DNA of 64,000 nt from Ricinus communis (Eukaryota > Streptophyta > Magnoliopsida > Malpighiales > Euphorbiaceae): positions 26,150,342-26,214,341 of the forward strand of contig NC_063256.1 of NCBI RefSeq assembly GCF_019578655.1, given 5' to 3'. The notes below the pieces were generated by a model, which was not told the DNA's origin, searched no databases, and was given only the letters and a program-made list of their open reading frames with translations. Of the stretch, positions 32,862 through 44,460 are shown one piece after another. How positions within the stretch are numbered: position 1 is the first letter of the stretch; the number at the start of each line of letters is the position of its first letter. Made by a program: the position numbers and the translations under genes.

Positions 32862-34013
32862 TTTTTACCTAAGGTGCAATTGATCTCTATTTTGATCTTA
32901 ACACCCAAATTGAACATTGCTAACCTTGTATCTCTGTCTATATGATAGAGCATCAAAAAAACCTATCAAAGTAAAAGCATCCTCAAGTTTTCATGAAAGG
33001 ATTATAAAAAGCCCTTAAAAGAGCAATGGTGCTTTTTAGATTGGCAAAAATAAGATAGCCGTTGGAAATGCCCGTTGACAAAGTCCCAAGTAAAGGAGAG
33101 ACACTTGGAAGTCAACGAATAAACTGCTCAAAAAGTATGAGGACGCTTCAATTGGAAACTAAAATCCCAACAATGGTAGACGATATCGCGATGGAAGCGC
33201 AAGGGCACTTCTGAGCATGGACAAGACAAGCGCGAGAGCGCTATAGTGGTACGAGGGAGGTTTTCGCAATTAATACGATGTTAGTAACTGTTCAGATATC
33301 AGCCACCAAGTTAGAGCTACGTGTCTGGAGCCGTGAGCCGCAACGTCTCTTTTCAGAAAGTGCAAGGGCGCTTTTCAGGACTTTAAACAATTTTTTTGCC
33401 AAGTCATCAATCTTGCATTTTATGTGTTTTGGGACTATTGTAACGTCTCTAAGAGGTTAGTATAAATATAAATACCCCTTATAAAGACTCAATAAGAAAG
33501 TGTGTGATTTAGATATACCAAAACTCTTGCAAATTTATTTCTCAACTCTTTACATCTAATTTCTTTCATTATATAGTGTATTGAGTTGAAATGCATTGTT
33601 CATTTAAAAGTGTAAAGGATTGTTGTGTGAGACTAGGCTCTAAAAATATAAGAAATTGGTTGATGAGTAATGATTAATACTTAAGGGTTAAGGGACTTAG
33701 TGAGAGATTGGTTCACTAAGGGAAGAGGTTTAGTGTTAGCCTTGGAAAACCACCAAATTGTTAGGTGAACTTATAAAATCCAAAGGTTGTAATTTTAAAG
33801 ATTATAATGGAATACTCAAGTGTGATCTTGAGGAGTGGATGTAGGGAGGATTATTTTTGAAGCACTATATACCTTTGTGCCAAATTCTCAAAGCCTAACT
33901 CTCTTCAAATCTCCCTTAATCTTTCCTAAATCCTTGTGTCTTATCCAAAACTACTAAATTTCATAATTTGAGGTCATCAAATCAACTCTTCTTCTTGGTT
34001 CCAAGGGACAACA
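32862..34013 (+). repeat. cB 3' LTR
   Basis: 1152-bp partner of the 5' LTR. Its first bases are worn (TTTTTACCTAAG against TGTTGACCTAAG) but it ends in the same GGGACAACA. Many substitutions separate the two LTRs, so the insertion is not recent. Confidence 0.92.
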
Positions 34014-34018
34014 AAGAG

Positions 34019-34838
34019 ATAAAGCCCCCCCTCGAATGGACATAGGTTCATAGTCATGGAAATTGACTATTTCTCTAAATGGGTTGAAGTTGAGTATTTA
34101 CTACCATGGGGCAAAGCATATGGCTAGGTTTATAGAAAGGAATATGATTTGTAGGTACAGGATCCTGCATAATGTGATGACGAACAATGGGGTACAATTT
34201 ATAGGTAAAATGACGGATTTGCTTGAAGAATACAAGATTGAGCATCATAGGTCCTCTCCATACAAGCCTCAGGTGAATGCTTCAGTGAAAGCAGCTAATA
34301 AGAACTTGAATAAGATACTCTTAAAGATGGCATGAAACTACAAGGATTGATCATTTTGGCTACCTTTCACATTTTAGGGGTACCGAACTACTAATTGAAC
34401 ATCAACAGGGCATGCATCGTACTTTATGGTTTATGGAATGAGGCGGTTCTACCGATTGAGCTAGAGTTAAAGTCTTTGAGATTTGTATCGGAAGCTAATA
34501 TACCAGAGTATTAGTGGGCTGAGCAAGGCTATGAACAGTTAGCTCTGATCGATGAGAAGAGGATGAAGGCTTTGTATCATATGCAATTATATCAGAAGAG
34601 AGTAGCCAAGGCATTCAACAAGAGGGTAAAGCCAGAAAAGATCAAAGTTGGTGATCTGGTGGTGAAGTGCACGAGGCCTGCAATGTTCGATCCTAAAGGG
34701 AAGTTCAAGCCTAATTGGGAAGGCCCATATTTTGTGAAAAAGATTATACTCAAATGTACTGCTAAGATTTCAGACCTCGAAGGGAATGAATTCTTTGAGC
34801 CTATCAACCTGGATCGTCTCAAGAAATACTATGTTTGA
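34019..34838 (+). pseudogene. G1 integrase core and C-terminus
   Basis: Resumes the G1 integrase after cB. EIDYFSKWVEVEY (near 34060-34095) holds a catalytic Asp; CRYRILHNVMTNNGVQFIGK (34156-34210) includes the region where the second Asp is expected (TNNG here instead of the usual TDNG); SSPYKPQVNASVKAANKN (34250-34305) has the position of the usual catalytic Glu changed. The C-terminal part shows GDLVVKCTRP, GKFKPNWEGPYFVKKI (34696-34745) and a normal end LDRLKKYYV at 34838. Stops at 34333 and near 34512. Confidence 0.88.
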
Positions 34839-35139
34839 AATAAAGAAAAAAAAGGAAACATAAATAATAGTAAAAAAAAGTGTCTACTCATTAGAGAATC
34901 TGAAAAGGCTGGTTAAGCAAAAAATTAAGGCAATAAAAAGAGAAAATATTCAGCTTGAAAATCCGAAAGGACTGGTTGATAACAAGACTTGTATCACGAG
35001 AAATCAAAATATACCCATTTAGGCCTTTATTGAATGAATAAAATTATTTACAGTTTTTATCAAATTGGTATAAGAATGCCTATTACTTTATTCACTACTA
35101 AATAAAAAAACAACAAAATCTAAGCAAAATCTACGAGAT
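34839..35139 (+). other. G1 3' non-coding region
   Basis: A-rich non-coding DNA after pol. It has direct repeats of a word like GAAAATCCGAAAGGACTGGTT, relatives of which recur at 35725-35815 and 56205-56340. No ORF on the + strand. Confidence 0.6.
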
Positions 35140-36395
35140 CTAAAAATAAAAGCATTTTGACTTTCTTCTCTTTGCACTTGCATTCTTAGACTCAATAGCT
35201 AACTCTCAGGTCCTCTTATCCCTTGCAAATCCAGGTGCAATGGTGGTGCGAAGCAGGATCCAAGCCTTGAAGTTGTCGTCTCTAGTTTGGTCACCTTCAG
35301 CATTGATGTTGCACTCTATGGTACAACGAGGCTACAACCTCTCAATCTTATCCAAGAAATCCTACCTCAATGGAAAGCCTTCAGATTTAGGAGGGTATTC
35401 TAAAATTAGTTGCTTCCTTCCATACTGGCAATAAATCCTAGAGGGTGTATAGAAAGTGGATGCTCAAAACCTAAGCAAGTGGACACAACCCCCATATATC
35501 AAAAGTGTGACATGTTGAATTTTCCAACAAGTGCAGGTCAAATGAATAAGGTTGTTTGGTATCCCCTTCATCAAGTCAATTCGGCCTTCATGACCTTGAG
35601 GCATAGCAAAAGAGCAAACTGGCACATGCTTTGCTCATACTTGTCAATGTCTTTTAGGATAGTTAGTATTTGAAGCTTCCTGCGCAACCAAATCTGTAAA
35701 AAAAGAAATAATAAAAAATAAAGAAAAGTACTAAGTCGAAAACCTAAAAGGGCGACTTAGGCAAAAATAGAGTCTTCTAAGTTGAAGACTCAAAACGGCG
35801 ACTTATGCAAAAGTTAAGGTGTAAAGTAAAAAAGCAAACAAATAGATTTGGTTGCATACCTACAAGAGAATAAGGCTTCTAGCAAACCTTTGATAAGTTT
35901 TGTACAATATCCAATCCAATAATGGTTTCAAATAGAATTATTGGAACTAATTTAGCACTATGCTCCACCTGATCAATGAGATCAGTAATTCGAATATCTC
36001 TTCCTCCTTAAGGAGAAATCAACATAAATTGGGCGTAAAGAAAAAAAGCCTACTATCCTAACCCAGATAAGAATTCCCCTTTCTTTCTTATCATAATAGG
36101 AAATCAAAGAAGTAAGGTTAATGTACTCACCAACATAATGGAAAAGTACCTCTACTGGGGACATGTTGAACAATTTTATAAGTTTTCCAGGGAAAGGATC
36201 ATCAAGCCTTGGCAAAGCAATAAAGTGGGTAGAATCACCAAGACCTCCAAGGATGGCACTGAACCCTTCAATCATTAGGCATAATTCTTGGCCATTGAAG
36301 CAGAAGACATGGTCTTTTGGGCATGAAAAGTTAACAGCCGAGTGAAGAAACTTGTAGTCAAGCTTGATGTGTTGCAGTGCTTAAAGGAGAAAAGG
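35140..36395 (-). pseudogene. Antisense accessory ORF of G1 (mobile-domain-like), probable intron
   Basis: Read on the - strand. The N-terminal part is LDYKFLHSAVNFSCPKDHVF and CFNGQELCLMIEGFSAILGG (36290-36365), then HFIALPRLDDPFPGKLIKLF and GEYINLTSLISYYDKKERG (to about 36060), then LVPIILFETIIGLDI (near 35925). A stretch at about 35695-35850 looks like an intron (GTATGCAACC donor, TTTTTTACAG acceptor on the - strand), after which WLRRKLQI, LKDIDKYEQSMCQFALLLCL (35580-35680) and finally WILLRTTIAPGFARDKRT (near 35185-35245) are read. The C-terminal half has many stops. The CFNG.ELC..IEEFSAILG-like motif is typical of plant DUF7745/mobile-domain proteins in gypsy elements. It runs opposite to G1 pol. 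Confidence 0.68.
35695..35850 (-). other. Probable intron in the antisense ORF, with inverted ends
   Basis: The - strand segment starts GTATGC and ends ACAG, splitting two coding stretches of the antisense ORF. It is bordered by perfect 12-bp inverted words GCAACCAAATCT and AGATTTGGTTGC (about 35683 and 35842). It contains two tandem copies of a word like CTAAAAGGGCGACTTAGGCA. A diverged relative lies at 56140-56370. A small inserted foldback element is an alternative reading. Confidence 0.5.
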
Positions 36396-36429
36396 TGGGA
36401 TTTTCTAATTTTGATCCATTCATTAGTAA

Positions 36430-36990
36430 ATGACTCACCTTCAACCCATTTCGAGAAGTAGTCAATCGCCACGACTATAAACCTATGCCCATTCGAAGAA
36501 GGTTTTATCTCCCCAATGACATCAATTCCCCAAGCTACGAAATGCCATGGAGAAGCTAGATTGTGATGTTTGGTCGGAGGAAAATGACACTATACCATTG
36601 GCACTCACGACACTTTCTTACCAAGGCTATACAATCCTTTTCCATCGTCAACTAATAATAGCCTTGATGCATGATTTTCCTAGTTAAGACTGTATTATTC
36701 ATATAAGGCCCATATACCCCTTTGTGCATTTCTCCCATTACTACATATGCTTCTCCCTTAATCAAACATCTAAGCTGAACACCCAAAGCCATTCTTTTAT
36801 ACAGTACCACATCGTGGCTGTTGTAGTTCCTAGTCTGGATCTAGAGTGCATACATGTCTCTCGCAAACTCCTCTTCCAAATACTCCATGCTTTCTACAAA
36901 CCTTTGCAAATCGTAGAATCAGGGCTTCTCTTCTGGACCCATTTAAATATCCATTATTTGCTCCAAACAGTAGCAGGGCACTCTAGATTT
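36430..36990 (-). pseudogene. G2 integrase start (truncated) and spacer
   Basis: On the - strand this reads a spacer (36730-36990), the H2C2 zinc region with ECQWY near 36600 (the cysteines G1 lost), a W-G-I-D-V-I-like segment near 36520, then IDYFSKWVEGESF ending near 36430. Beyond that, similarity to integrase stops and sequence of the G1 antisense ORF begins. The rest of G2 integrase and its 3' LTR are absent. Confidence 0.8.
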
Positions 36991-37031
36991 TATGATTACT
37001 AATGGCTTCATCAAGAGTTGCATGGGTTGTC

Positions 37032-38345
37032 CTACATAGATGAAATGGTGGCCAACGCATCCACCATCTGGTTCTCATCTCTAGGCAAGTGCATGAATGA
37101 ACACTTGGAGAAATTGTAAACCAAAGTCCTGAGGTAGTTTATATATGGCATCAATCTCTCTTTCTTCACTTCCCATTCTTTAATGTCTTGCTGGATCACT
37201 AGTATAGAGTCCCTGTAGACCATTAGCTGCTTCACTCCTGCTATCTTGGCCACTTCTATTCCATATAAACATGCTTCGTACTCCACCATGTTGTTTGTTA
37301 TCTTAAAGTCCAAGCACTTGGCTATTAGCAGTTATGTAAACCTTGGCAACTTTTGACAAGACCCAACACATGGAATTAGAATAAGATTCCCAAGAAAGCT
37401 AAATCTGAACTCTTGAAGACCTTAACCCAAAGATAACTTGTATCTTGAATCTTGGTATAAGAAAGATTGTTGACGCCACACTCAAGAGAGGTAGAAGGTG
37501 AGTGATAAGTCGATGTTGAACGCCAAAAGAACAAGTTCTTGATAAGTTCAAAATTCTTCCAAAGAACCAAGCAAGAATAATTCTCATAAATATGTTTAAC
37601 TCAAAATATTCATTCCCTGAATAATGTGGTTACACTTAATTTATATAGTGAAATAAATAAATCTAATTCCTAAATAGCATAAAAGAAATTAACTAATTAG
37701 AAATTATCTAAAAGATATGCTAAATAAAAGTTCCCTGAATAATAGAATAAGTAATAGTCAATCTTTACTAAATAAGAATTGACTGAAAAATTAAGCAAAA
37801 CTTCCTAAACAATGAAGTGTGCAGCTGCCTCCTTATTTCCTAATGAAGAATACTCCAATTTAGCAAAAAGGAGGAAGTTAAAAACGTGCTCCCATGCTTC
37901 CTATTTGATTTGGCACGTCCCTTTAACTAAATAGGAAGCTAAAGTAGTATTCTTCTTGTTCCCTCTTTAAGTATTAAGCTCTCCCCCTTGTGCACACATA
38001 TTCGACCCATGCTTGGTTTTATTAAGCCCATCATATTAAATTAAATTAACAAGGCTAGGAGCCTTAATTAAATCTAACTCTCCATGGGCTAATATATCCT
38101 TGCCCTAAATCTCTTGAATGAGTCTATTAAGAGCTTCCTTCATGCGTTTGGCCTTAGATCTTATAATTGGCCACTTTGAATGTGTAAAGGATTCCTTAAG
38201 CTTGGTGTAGGCTTCGGCCATATGTTTGTGCTTGGATCATGACTTGTGTCTTGAAGCTTGGTAATATGATTCGCATCAGGCAGCATCTCTATATGATTAA
38301 GACTACTCCTAACCCTGTACCTCTTGTATTTACTGCTCTATCAAA
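37032..38345 (-). pseudogene. G2 second RNase H (aRH), split by solo LTR X
   Basis: The - strand aRH begins near 38345 (GVVLII-like start) and is interrupted at 38284-37327 by X. It resumes as CLDFKITNNMVEYEACLYGIE, VYRDSILVIQQDIKEWEVKK and LPRDENQMVDALATISSM (37313-37032). The catalytic GDS is RDS here. Matching residues in G1 lie at 21204-21560. Confidence 0.85.
37332..38278 (-). mobile_element. X: solo LTR (unrelated family) in G2
   Basis: 947 bp of sequence absent from G1 at the same point. On the - strand it starts TGATGCGAATCATATTACC and ends GGTTTACATAA. Flanks AGCAG (37327-37331) and GGCAG (38279-38283) agree at 4 of 5 bases. No internal region or second LTR is nearby. The terminal CA is worn. 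It contains only fortuitous ORFs. Confidence 0.75.
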
Positions 38346-39692
38346 GTAAATTCTCCATTCTTGGATCTCGATTGCCCCTAAATTCTCATCAAGAAACTCT
38401 AGATCCCAAGGGTCATCTCCCTCGATTGTATTCTATGCTAGGAATTATGCTATAGCTCTTCCCTTGACTACTTTCTTAGTACGTACTCGATGTTGAATTC
38501 CATTAGAAGTACTAACCACCTAGCCAACTTTCCTGTGAGAGATGGTGCTCTAAACAAATACTTCAATGGATCTATTATTAAAATTTATTGTACCCTATCA
38601 GATTGAAAATAGTGTCTCAACTTTTTCATAGCCCATATCATAGCCAAGAAAGTATTCTCTATGAGATTGTACTTTGACTCATAGGTTAGCAACTTCTTGT
38701 TGAGATAATAGACCACATGCTCCATATTATTGGGGCTCGCATTGCGCCACAATTGCTCTTATTGCTTCCTCTTCCAAAGATGAGTAGAGAATTAACAGCT
38801 TCCCATCTTTTAGAGGTTTCATCATCGGCGACTTCATCAAGTACTTCTTAATCTTGCCGAAGGCTTTCTAAAACTCATCCCATACAACGGGTTGGTGTTT
38901 CCTTAGAAGTTTGAAAATGGGGTCACAAACCATTATGAGCTTGGAGATGAACCACTAATGTACTGCAAATGTCCTAGAAATCTCTAACCTCCTTCTTTGT
39001 CTTTGGTGTTGGCATTTCCTGAATCGCCTTAACCTTATCCGAATCGATTTCTATTCCTCGTTGACTCACTATGTGTCCCAACAACTTTCCTGACATTACT
39101 CTGAATACGCTCTTCTTCGGATTAAGCCTTAAGTTATACCTTTCCACTCATCTTAGGAACCTATCTAGTGCCTGGAAGTGTCCTTCCCTTGTTTTAGATT
39201 TGACCATCAGGTCATCCACGTATACCTCAACTTTCTTATGCATCATATCATGAAACAGGGTAGTGGCTGCTCTTTTATAAGTCGCTCCTACATTCCTTAA
39301 TCCAAAAGGCATAACCTTGTGATAATACATGCCCCATTCGGTGATGAATGTTATCTTTAGCTTATTCACAACTGCCATCATGATCTGATTGTATTCGGAG
39401 AATCCATCTATGAAAGAGTACATTGCGCTTGAAGCCACATTATCGACTATCACATTTATATGAGCAAGGGGAAAATCTTCCTTAGGGCAAGTCATATTTA
39501 GGTACTAGTAGTCCACACACATTATAAATTTTGCGTGCTTCTTCAGGACCGGGACGATATTCGCCAATCATTTAGGATAGTCAACTACATCTAGAAAATT
39601 TGCGACCTCCTTTTAGACCTTCTCTGCCCATTTCGGCCTTAGCCTTCTCATTTTCTACTTGATAGGCTTGATGTGCAAATAGAGCAGAATAT
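38346..39692 (-). pseudogene. G2 RT and RNase H, copy 2
   Basis: - strand RT with CPKEDFPLAHINVIVDNVAS (from 39495), MYSFIDGFSEYNQIMMAV, MYYHKVMPFGLRNVGATY and the intact active-site box YVDDLMVKSKT (near 39190-39225). Thumb and first RNase H follow to about 38350. Its N-terminal part starts abruptly at 39692 after an aRH fragment of copy 1, marking a tandem duplication. The ORF 39148-39495 is the longest uninterrupted RT piece of this family here. Confidence 0.88.
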
Positions 39693-41000
39693 GGTAGCAT
39701 CTTTCCTTCTAGCATGATCAAGACTACTCCTAACCCCAAACCTCTTACATTTATCATTCCATCATTCTTGGATTTCGATTGCCCTTTAATTCTCATTAGG
39801 AAACTCTAGATCCCATGGGTTGTGTCCCTCGATTATATTTTGTCTAGGAATTATTCTACCTTAACTCTCTTCTTGGTAACGTACTTGATGTTGAATTCTA
39901 TTAGAAGTACTAACCACCTAGCCAACTTTCCCGTGAGAGATGGAGGTTTGGATAAATACTTCATCAGATCTATTTTTGAAATTGCTTGTACCTATAAGAT
40001 TGGAAATATTATTTCAACTTTTTCATAGCACATATCATAGCCAAGCAAGTCTTTTATATGAGATTGTGCTTCGACTCATAAGATAGCAACTTCTTACTGA
40101 GATAATAATCGCATGCTCCACGTTATTAGGCCCACATTCCCCCAACATTGCTCTAATTACTTCCTCTTCTAGAGCTAAGTAAAGAATCATCAGCTTCCAT
40201 CCTTTGGCAGTTTTATATTCGGCAACTTCATCATGTACTTCTTAATCTTGTCAAAGGCTTTCTGACACTATTCATCCCACACAATGGGTTGGTGTTTCCT
40301 TAAAAGTTTGAAAATTAAGATCACAAACCATTGTGAGCTTGGAGATAAACCTACTGATGTACTTTAAATGTCTTAGATATCCTCTAACCTCCTTATTTGT
40401 CTTCGGTGCTAGTATTTCTTGAATCGCCTTAATCTTATCCGGATCAATTTCTATTCCTTGTTAACTCACTATGTGTGCCAATAGCTTCCCTGATGTCACT
40501 CTGAATACACTTTTCTTCGGATTAAGTATTAAGTTATACCTTTCCACTCATCCTAAGAACCTATCTAGAGCCTGGAAGTGTCCGTCCCCTATTTTAGATT
40601 TGACCATCATGTCATCCGCGTATACCTTAACTTCCATGTGCATCATGTCATGAAACAAGGTAGCAATTGCTCTCTGATAAGTTGCTCCTTCATTCTTTAA
40701 TCTAAAAGGTATAACTTTATAAAAGTACGTGCCCCATTCGGTGATGAATGTCGTCTTTAGCTTGTCCACGACTACCATCATGATCTAATTGTATCTTAAG
40801 AATCCATCCATAAAAGATTACATTGCATTTAAAGTTGTACTATCGACTATCATATCTATGTAAGGAAGGGGGAAATCATCCTTAGGGCAAGCCTTATTTA
40901 GGTCTCGGTAATCTATACACTAAACACATCTAACTTTTTCGTTTGTTTTGGGACCGTGACAATATTGATTTTCTTTTTCTAATATTTTTTCAAATTCTCT
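39693..41000 (-). pseudogene. G2 RT and RNase H, copy 1
   Basis: A second, more worn copy of the same region directly upstream on the - strand. RT shows TEWGTYFYKVIPFRL, GATYQRAIATLFHDMMHMEV and a changed active site YADDMMVKS (near 40600-40625). The RT N-terminal 220 bp present in G1 (about 19800-20020) is missing. The end reaches only the first codons of aRH (near 39693-39760, GVRS-like then LDHARRK in a shifted frame) and then joins copy 2. Confidence 0.85.
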
Positions 41001-41069
41001 CCTTTCCTTAAAAGTTATATCATGAGCGATAAAAATGTTTCTAGGGTTTTTATTTGTACCTAAATTAAA

Positions 41070-42240
41070 TTAATCAATTTGAGTAGAATTAATGTCAAAT
41101 ATGCACATGTCATGATTATTAAAATGCATACTACTATTAGAAAGGACATCACATAAGTAAGCAAAATCAAAGTTTATATCATTAATCTTAGAAGCAACAA
41201 TATCATTGTCCTTATAAAGACCGGACGTTATTACATCAATTTCTTTATAAAATACATCAATGATAATTTTCTCTACTAATACAGTTAAACCTTGCGGACT
41301 TAGGTCTTTAGGTAGGCAGATGAATTCCTCCAGCTTAAGCTCCTCAACCTTGATAGTGACTTTCTTTTGTACATCCTTGATGCTTAACTCGACCATCCTG
41401 TCGACAATCAGGCTCTTGAAGATCTCGAATCCTGGCACCTCAGTCCCAGCTACAGTAATGGACTTGGGCTCACTAAAGTAGGGCTTGTACTCGACAAAAA
41501 ACATCCTTTAGAGTCTTACACTTCAATTTGTCCTCATCTTCATCCTCATGGTACCCCAGGCCATGTCAAGTCTTCTATCCTTTGAAAGTTCGATAGCTCT
41601 GCAATTCCTTGCTGATTCTTCCTTAGCCCTATTCCAAGCATGAAGTCCATCTTCTTGAACATGCTAGCCAGCTTCGGATCCATACAATCCTCATAAGGGA
41701 TAGCAACTTGAAACCTAATCGAGGCATTAAGTTCCTTAGCAGTAGTCTCTTGAATAGCCGAGATGACTTTGCCACCTTCGACATTGATAATGGCTATCTT
41801 TCCTTCATGAAGGAATTTGACCTTCTGATGTACAATGTATGGTACTCCTCTAGGGTATAAAACCATGGCCTTCCCAATAGGAAGATAAAAGTTACTAGGA
41901 TATCCATGACATTGAAATCAACCCAGGATTATATAGGACATGTCTTCATCAAGGCTGAGAATGTTCCTTCTACATCCCTTTTGATTTCACCATAGGCTCT
42001 TATGATCATATCAGATGGCTTCAGATCTTTCGCAGCCATTCCAAGTTTAGGAAGTATGTGAGAAGGACAAATATTGATGGTTGACCCATCATCTACAATC
42101 ACACGGGGAGTCCTTTTCCCTTTCACTTTAGCTATAAATTAAAAAGCCTTATTATGGTCCCTTCCCTCTAATGGCAAATCTTCATTCGAGAAAGTGATCA
42201 TCCTGGTGGTTTTGTCAATTATTGTTTTGATCATTTTCTT
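41070..42240 (-). pseudogene. G2 protease and PR-RT linker
   Basis: - strand. The protease core is KGKRTPRVIVDDGSTINICP (near 42065-42126), with DDGS in place of the usual D(S/T)G, followed by SHILPKLGMAAKDLKPSDMI. The linker has VPYIVHQKVKFLHEGKIAII (from 41850), SIRFQVAIPYEDCMDPKLAS and FMLGIGLRKNQQGIAELSNF. Another ORF (41504-41070) covers EVPGFEIFKSLIVDRMVELS and LEEFICLPKDLSPQGLTVLV. Frame changes separate the pieces. Confidence 0.85.
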
Positions 42241-42439
42241 GAGGGTGGCTGCCGTGCTTTTGGTGATACTGGATAAGGCCTAAATCAGAGCCTTCTTATA
42301 ACCTTGTGAGTGCATGAGCAACTCCTAGATATCAACCGTCTTCTTATTCTTTTTTAGCTCTTCTAACAACCCTTATCATATTCCTTTGATCATTTCTCGA
42401 TCTACTTCAACTCTTGTGCTCCCTTGTCACTACTATTAG

Positions 42440-44460
42440 CCTTTGGCCAATTTCCTTATCAAAATCACTATCTGCCTAGATGTCTTTGACACCATGTGTT
42501 AGACTTCACATTCTCCTCAAAACTGGACCAGATATCAATGGCCATGATTGACTTTTTTTCTCCTTGTTTCCACACTTCCAAGAGGCAAGTGTTGCCAATT
42601 ACTTGTTCTTTGTGATCTAATCCCCACCCACTCAACATAATATCTTCAATTTGAATGTCAACTGAAGGAGGATTTGAATAATGGCCCTTGAAATTGAACT
42701 TGCTCAAAGGCTGCCCTAACAGAGTTTCACACTCATCCTAAGGAGGTTGCACCACTTACCATTCCCCACTATCTAACAAGTCTTGAATCTCATGCCTTAA
42801 ATGATTACACCGATCAGTCACATGCCCGAAGTTCTAGTGATACTCACAATACTAGCCATTGTGAGGGTTCGAACCACTTCTCAGTGTTAGGGGTTTAAGC
42901 TTCATGATCCTTACTAGGTGATGGAACACCATAGATAATGGTGCCCCCAGCTCGGAGAAGGTTCTTTATAAGCTTTTAGGCTTAAGTTCTGGCTCTATCT
43001 GAGGTTCAATTATGAGTACGTATTGGAAGGAATTCATGACCTCCTCTTCACTGAAGTCGGGGCTGATCATGGATACCTAGTTTGGCGTGGTGTGTTATAG
43101 TTTGGTAGTGGATTTCTTTTGGTGTTGGGTTGGTCGGGGTTGGTTAGCTTTTCGGCATCGGTTAGGTCATGGATTTTATGTTTCATGCGGATGCAATTAT
43201 CGGTATGATGTTTGGTTGCTTAGTAGAATTTGTAGTAAGTGTTTGGCTTATATCCAGGTGCGTTAGGGTTTGGTGGGTTTTTGAAGGTAGTGGGTTGGAG
43301 CAGGCCATTTTGTACTAGCCTTTCGAAGATTTTTTAGAGAGGCTATTTGAGATTGAAGAACCTCCTTGATTGCTGGACAACATTCACATCAAGAGTTCTG
43401 CTCCCTCTAGCATGACAGTTTGTTCTTGCACCAGTTTGGACATTCTTTATTTTGTCATTTTCGATTTCTTCAACTTGAAGTTTGGTGTCATATAAGTCTA
43501 TGAACATCTTGAGATTCATCATCTGATGTCTCTCAACCCAAGCCAGTAGGAAACTTCAGACCACCGTATGAACTTGGTCCTTGTCATAAGGCTTGTTCTT
43601 CATCAACCTAACCTTATTCCTCCACCTGATTAAGAAATCAGATTAACATTCGTTGGGCTTTTTTTAGTGGACTCAAGATCTCTAAATAAAAATTCAAGAT
43701 GAGTGTTATAATCATATTGCTTAACAAAAGAATTACACAAATCTCGCCATTTAGCTTTGACAGATCTTTCTAAGCTATGATACCAGTTCACAGCGGGTCC
43801 TTCGAAGGACAACAAAAATAGCTTCACAATTTGGGTCTTACTTAATTGAGTAGTCCCCATATGATAGCAACATATTATTTTAAATGGACCTCCGGACCAC
43901 TAGTCCCATTGAACTTGTTCATCTCAGGCATTCTAAACTTGGCAAGCACCTTATCTTCACCAGTCAGGACCAACTCATCAAAGTCATAAGTGTGGTCCAA
44001 ACCTTTAATTTCCAACATCCTTTACATCTAATCGAGCCTCGCACTCACAATTCAAGCCTCATAAGTAGTAAGAGCAGTCTCCTTCTTAGCTTGTTCACTC
44101 GTCAAAATTCAAAAAGTTTCGGGCCACTCACCTTCTAGTAGGGTTATTAGCATTAATAACGGTAGCAGCAGTAGCAGTGGCAGTTTCAACAGCAATAATA
44201 GTAATTGGATCATATAGCAAGGGGATTAGCTATTGTGGGGGCAGTTGGAGCATTCGATTGGCCTTAGTTTGCAACCATTCCATCCAAAAGTTATTGGAAC
44301 TCCTCTTGATTCAATACCCCTTAGCTCATTAATAACAACATTCTTGAGGATCTCGAGATCCTGCTTGTTAGCTCTTTCATTAGCCATTCTAGTCGTTGAT
44401 TCAGTCTCAATCACGGAAGGTTGACTCCTTGGTTTTTCAAGATACTCCAATACGGACTAG
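42440..44460 (-). pseudogene. G2 gag
   Basis: - strand. The N-terminal part is MANERANKQDLEILKNVVIN (44385 and down). The capsid-type retrotrans_gag domain is LFLLSFEGPAVNWYHSLERS, then WRDLCNSFVKQYDYN (43860-43630). A Pro/Ser/Thr-rich region follows. A knuckle remnant NFGHVTDRCNHLRHEIQDLL lies near 42790-42850, and the C-terminal part is an ORF with SKFNFKGHYSNPPSVDIQIE (42468-42707). Many stops. This is the fullest gag of the family in the window and shows what G1 has lost around cA. Confidence 0.85.

Larger units (their letters stand above)
24631..34013 (+). mobile_element. cB: nearly full-length Sirevirus-like Ty1/copia element
   Basis: 9383 bp: 5' LTR 24631-25786 (1156 bp), PBS 25789-25800, gag with a coiled coil, PR, IN, RT, RH, a 3' accessory ORF region, PPT, and 3' LTR 32862-34013 (1152 bp). 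LTR ends are TGTTG and CAACA. Flanks GACAG (24626-24630) and AAGAG (34014-34018) agree at 3 of 5 bases, a worn target duplication. The host sequence continues across the insertion as G1 integrase. Long LTRs, the coiled coil after the zinc knuckle and a long ORF region after RNase H are Sirevirus traits. Confidence 0.92.

Noticed and set aside
37376..37587. Two - strand ORFs within X
   Set aside because: Lie wholly inside a solo LTR; chance ORFs.
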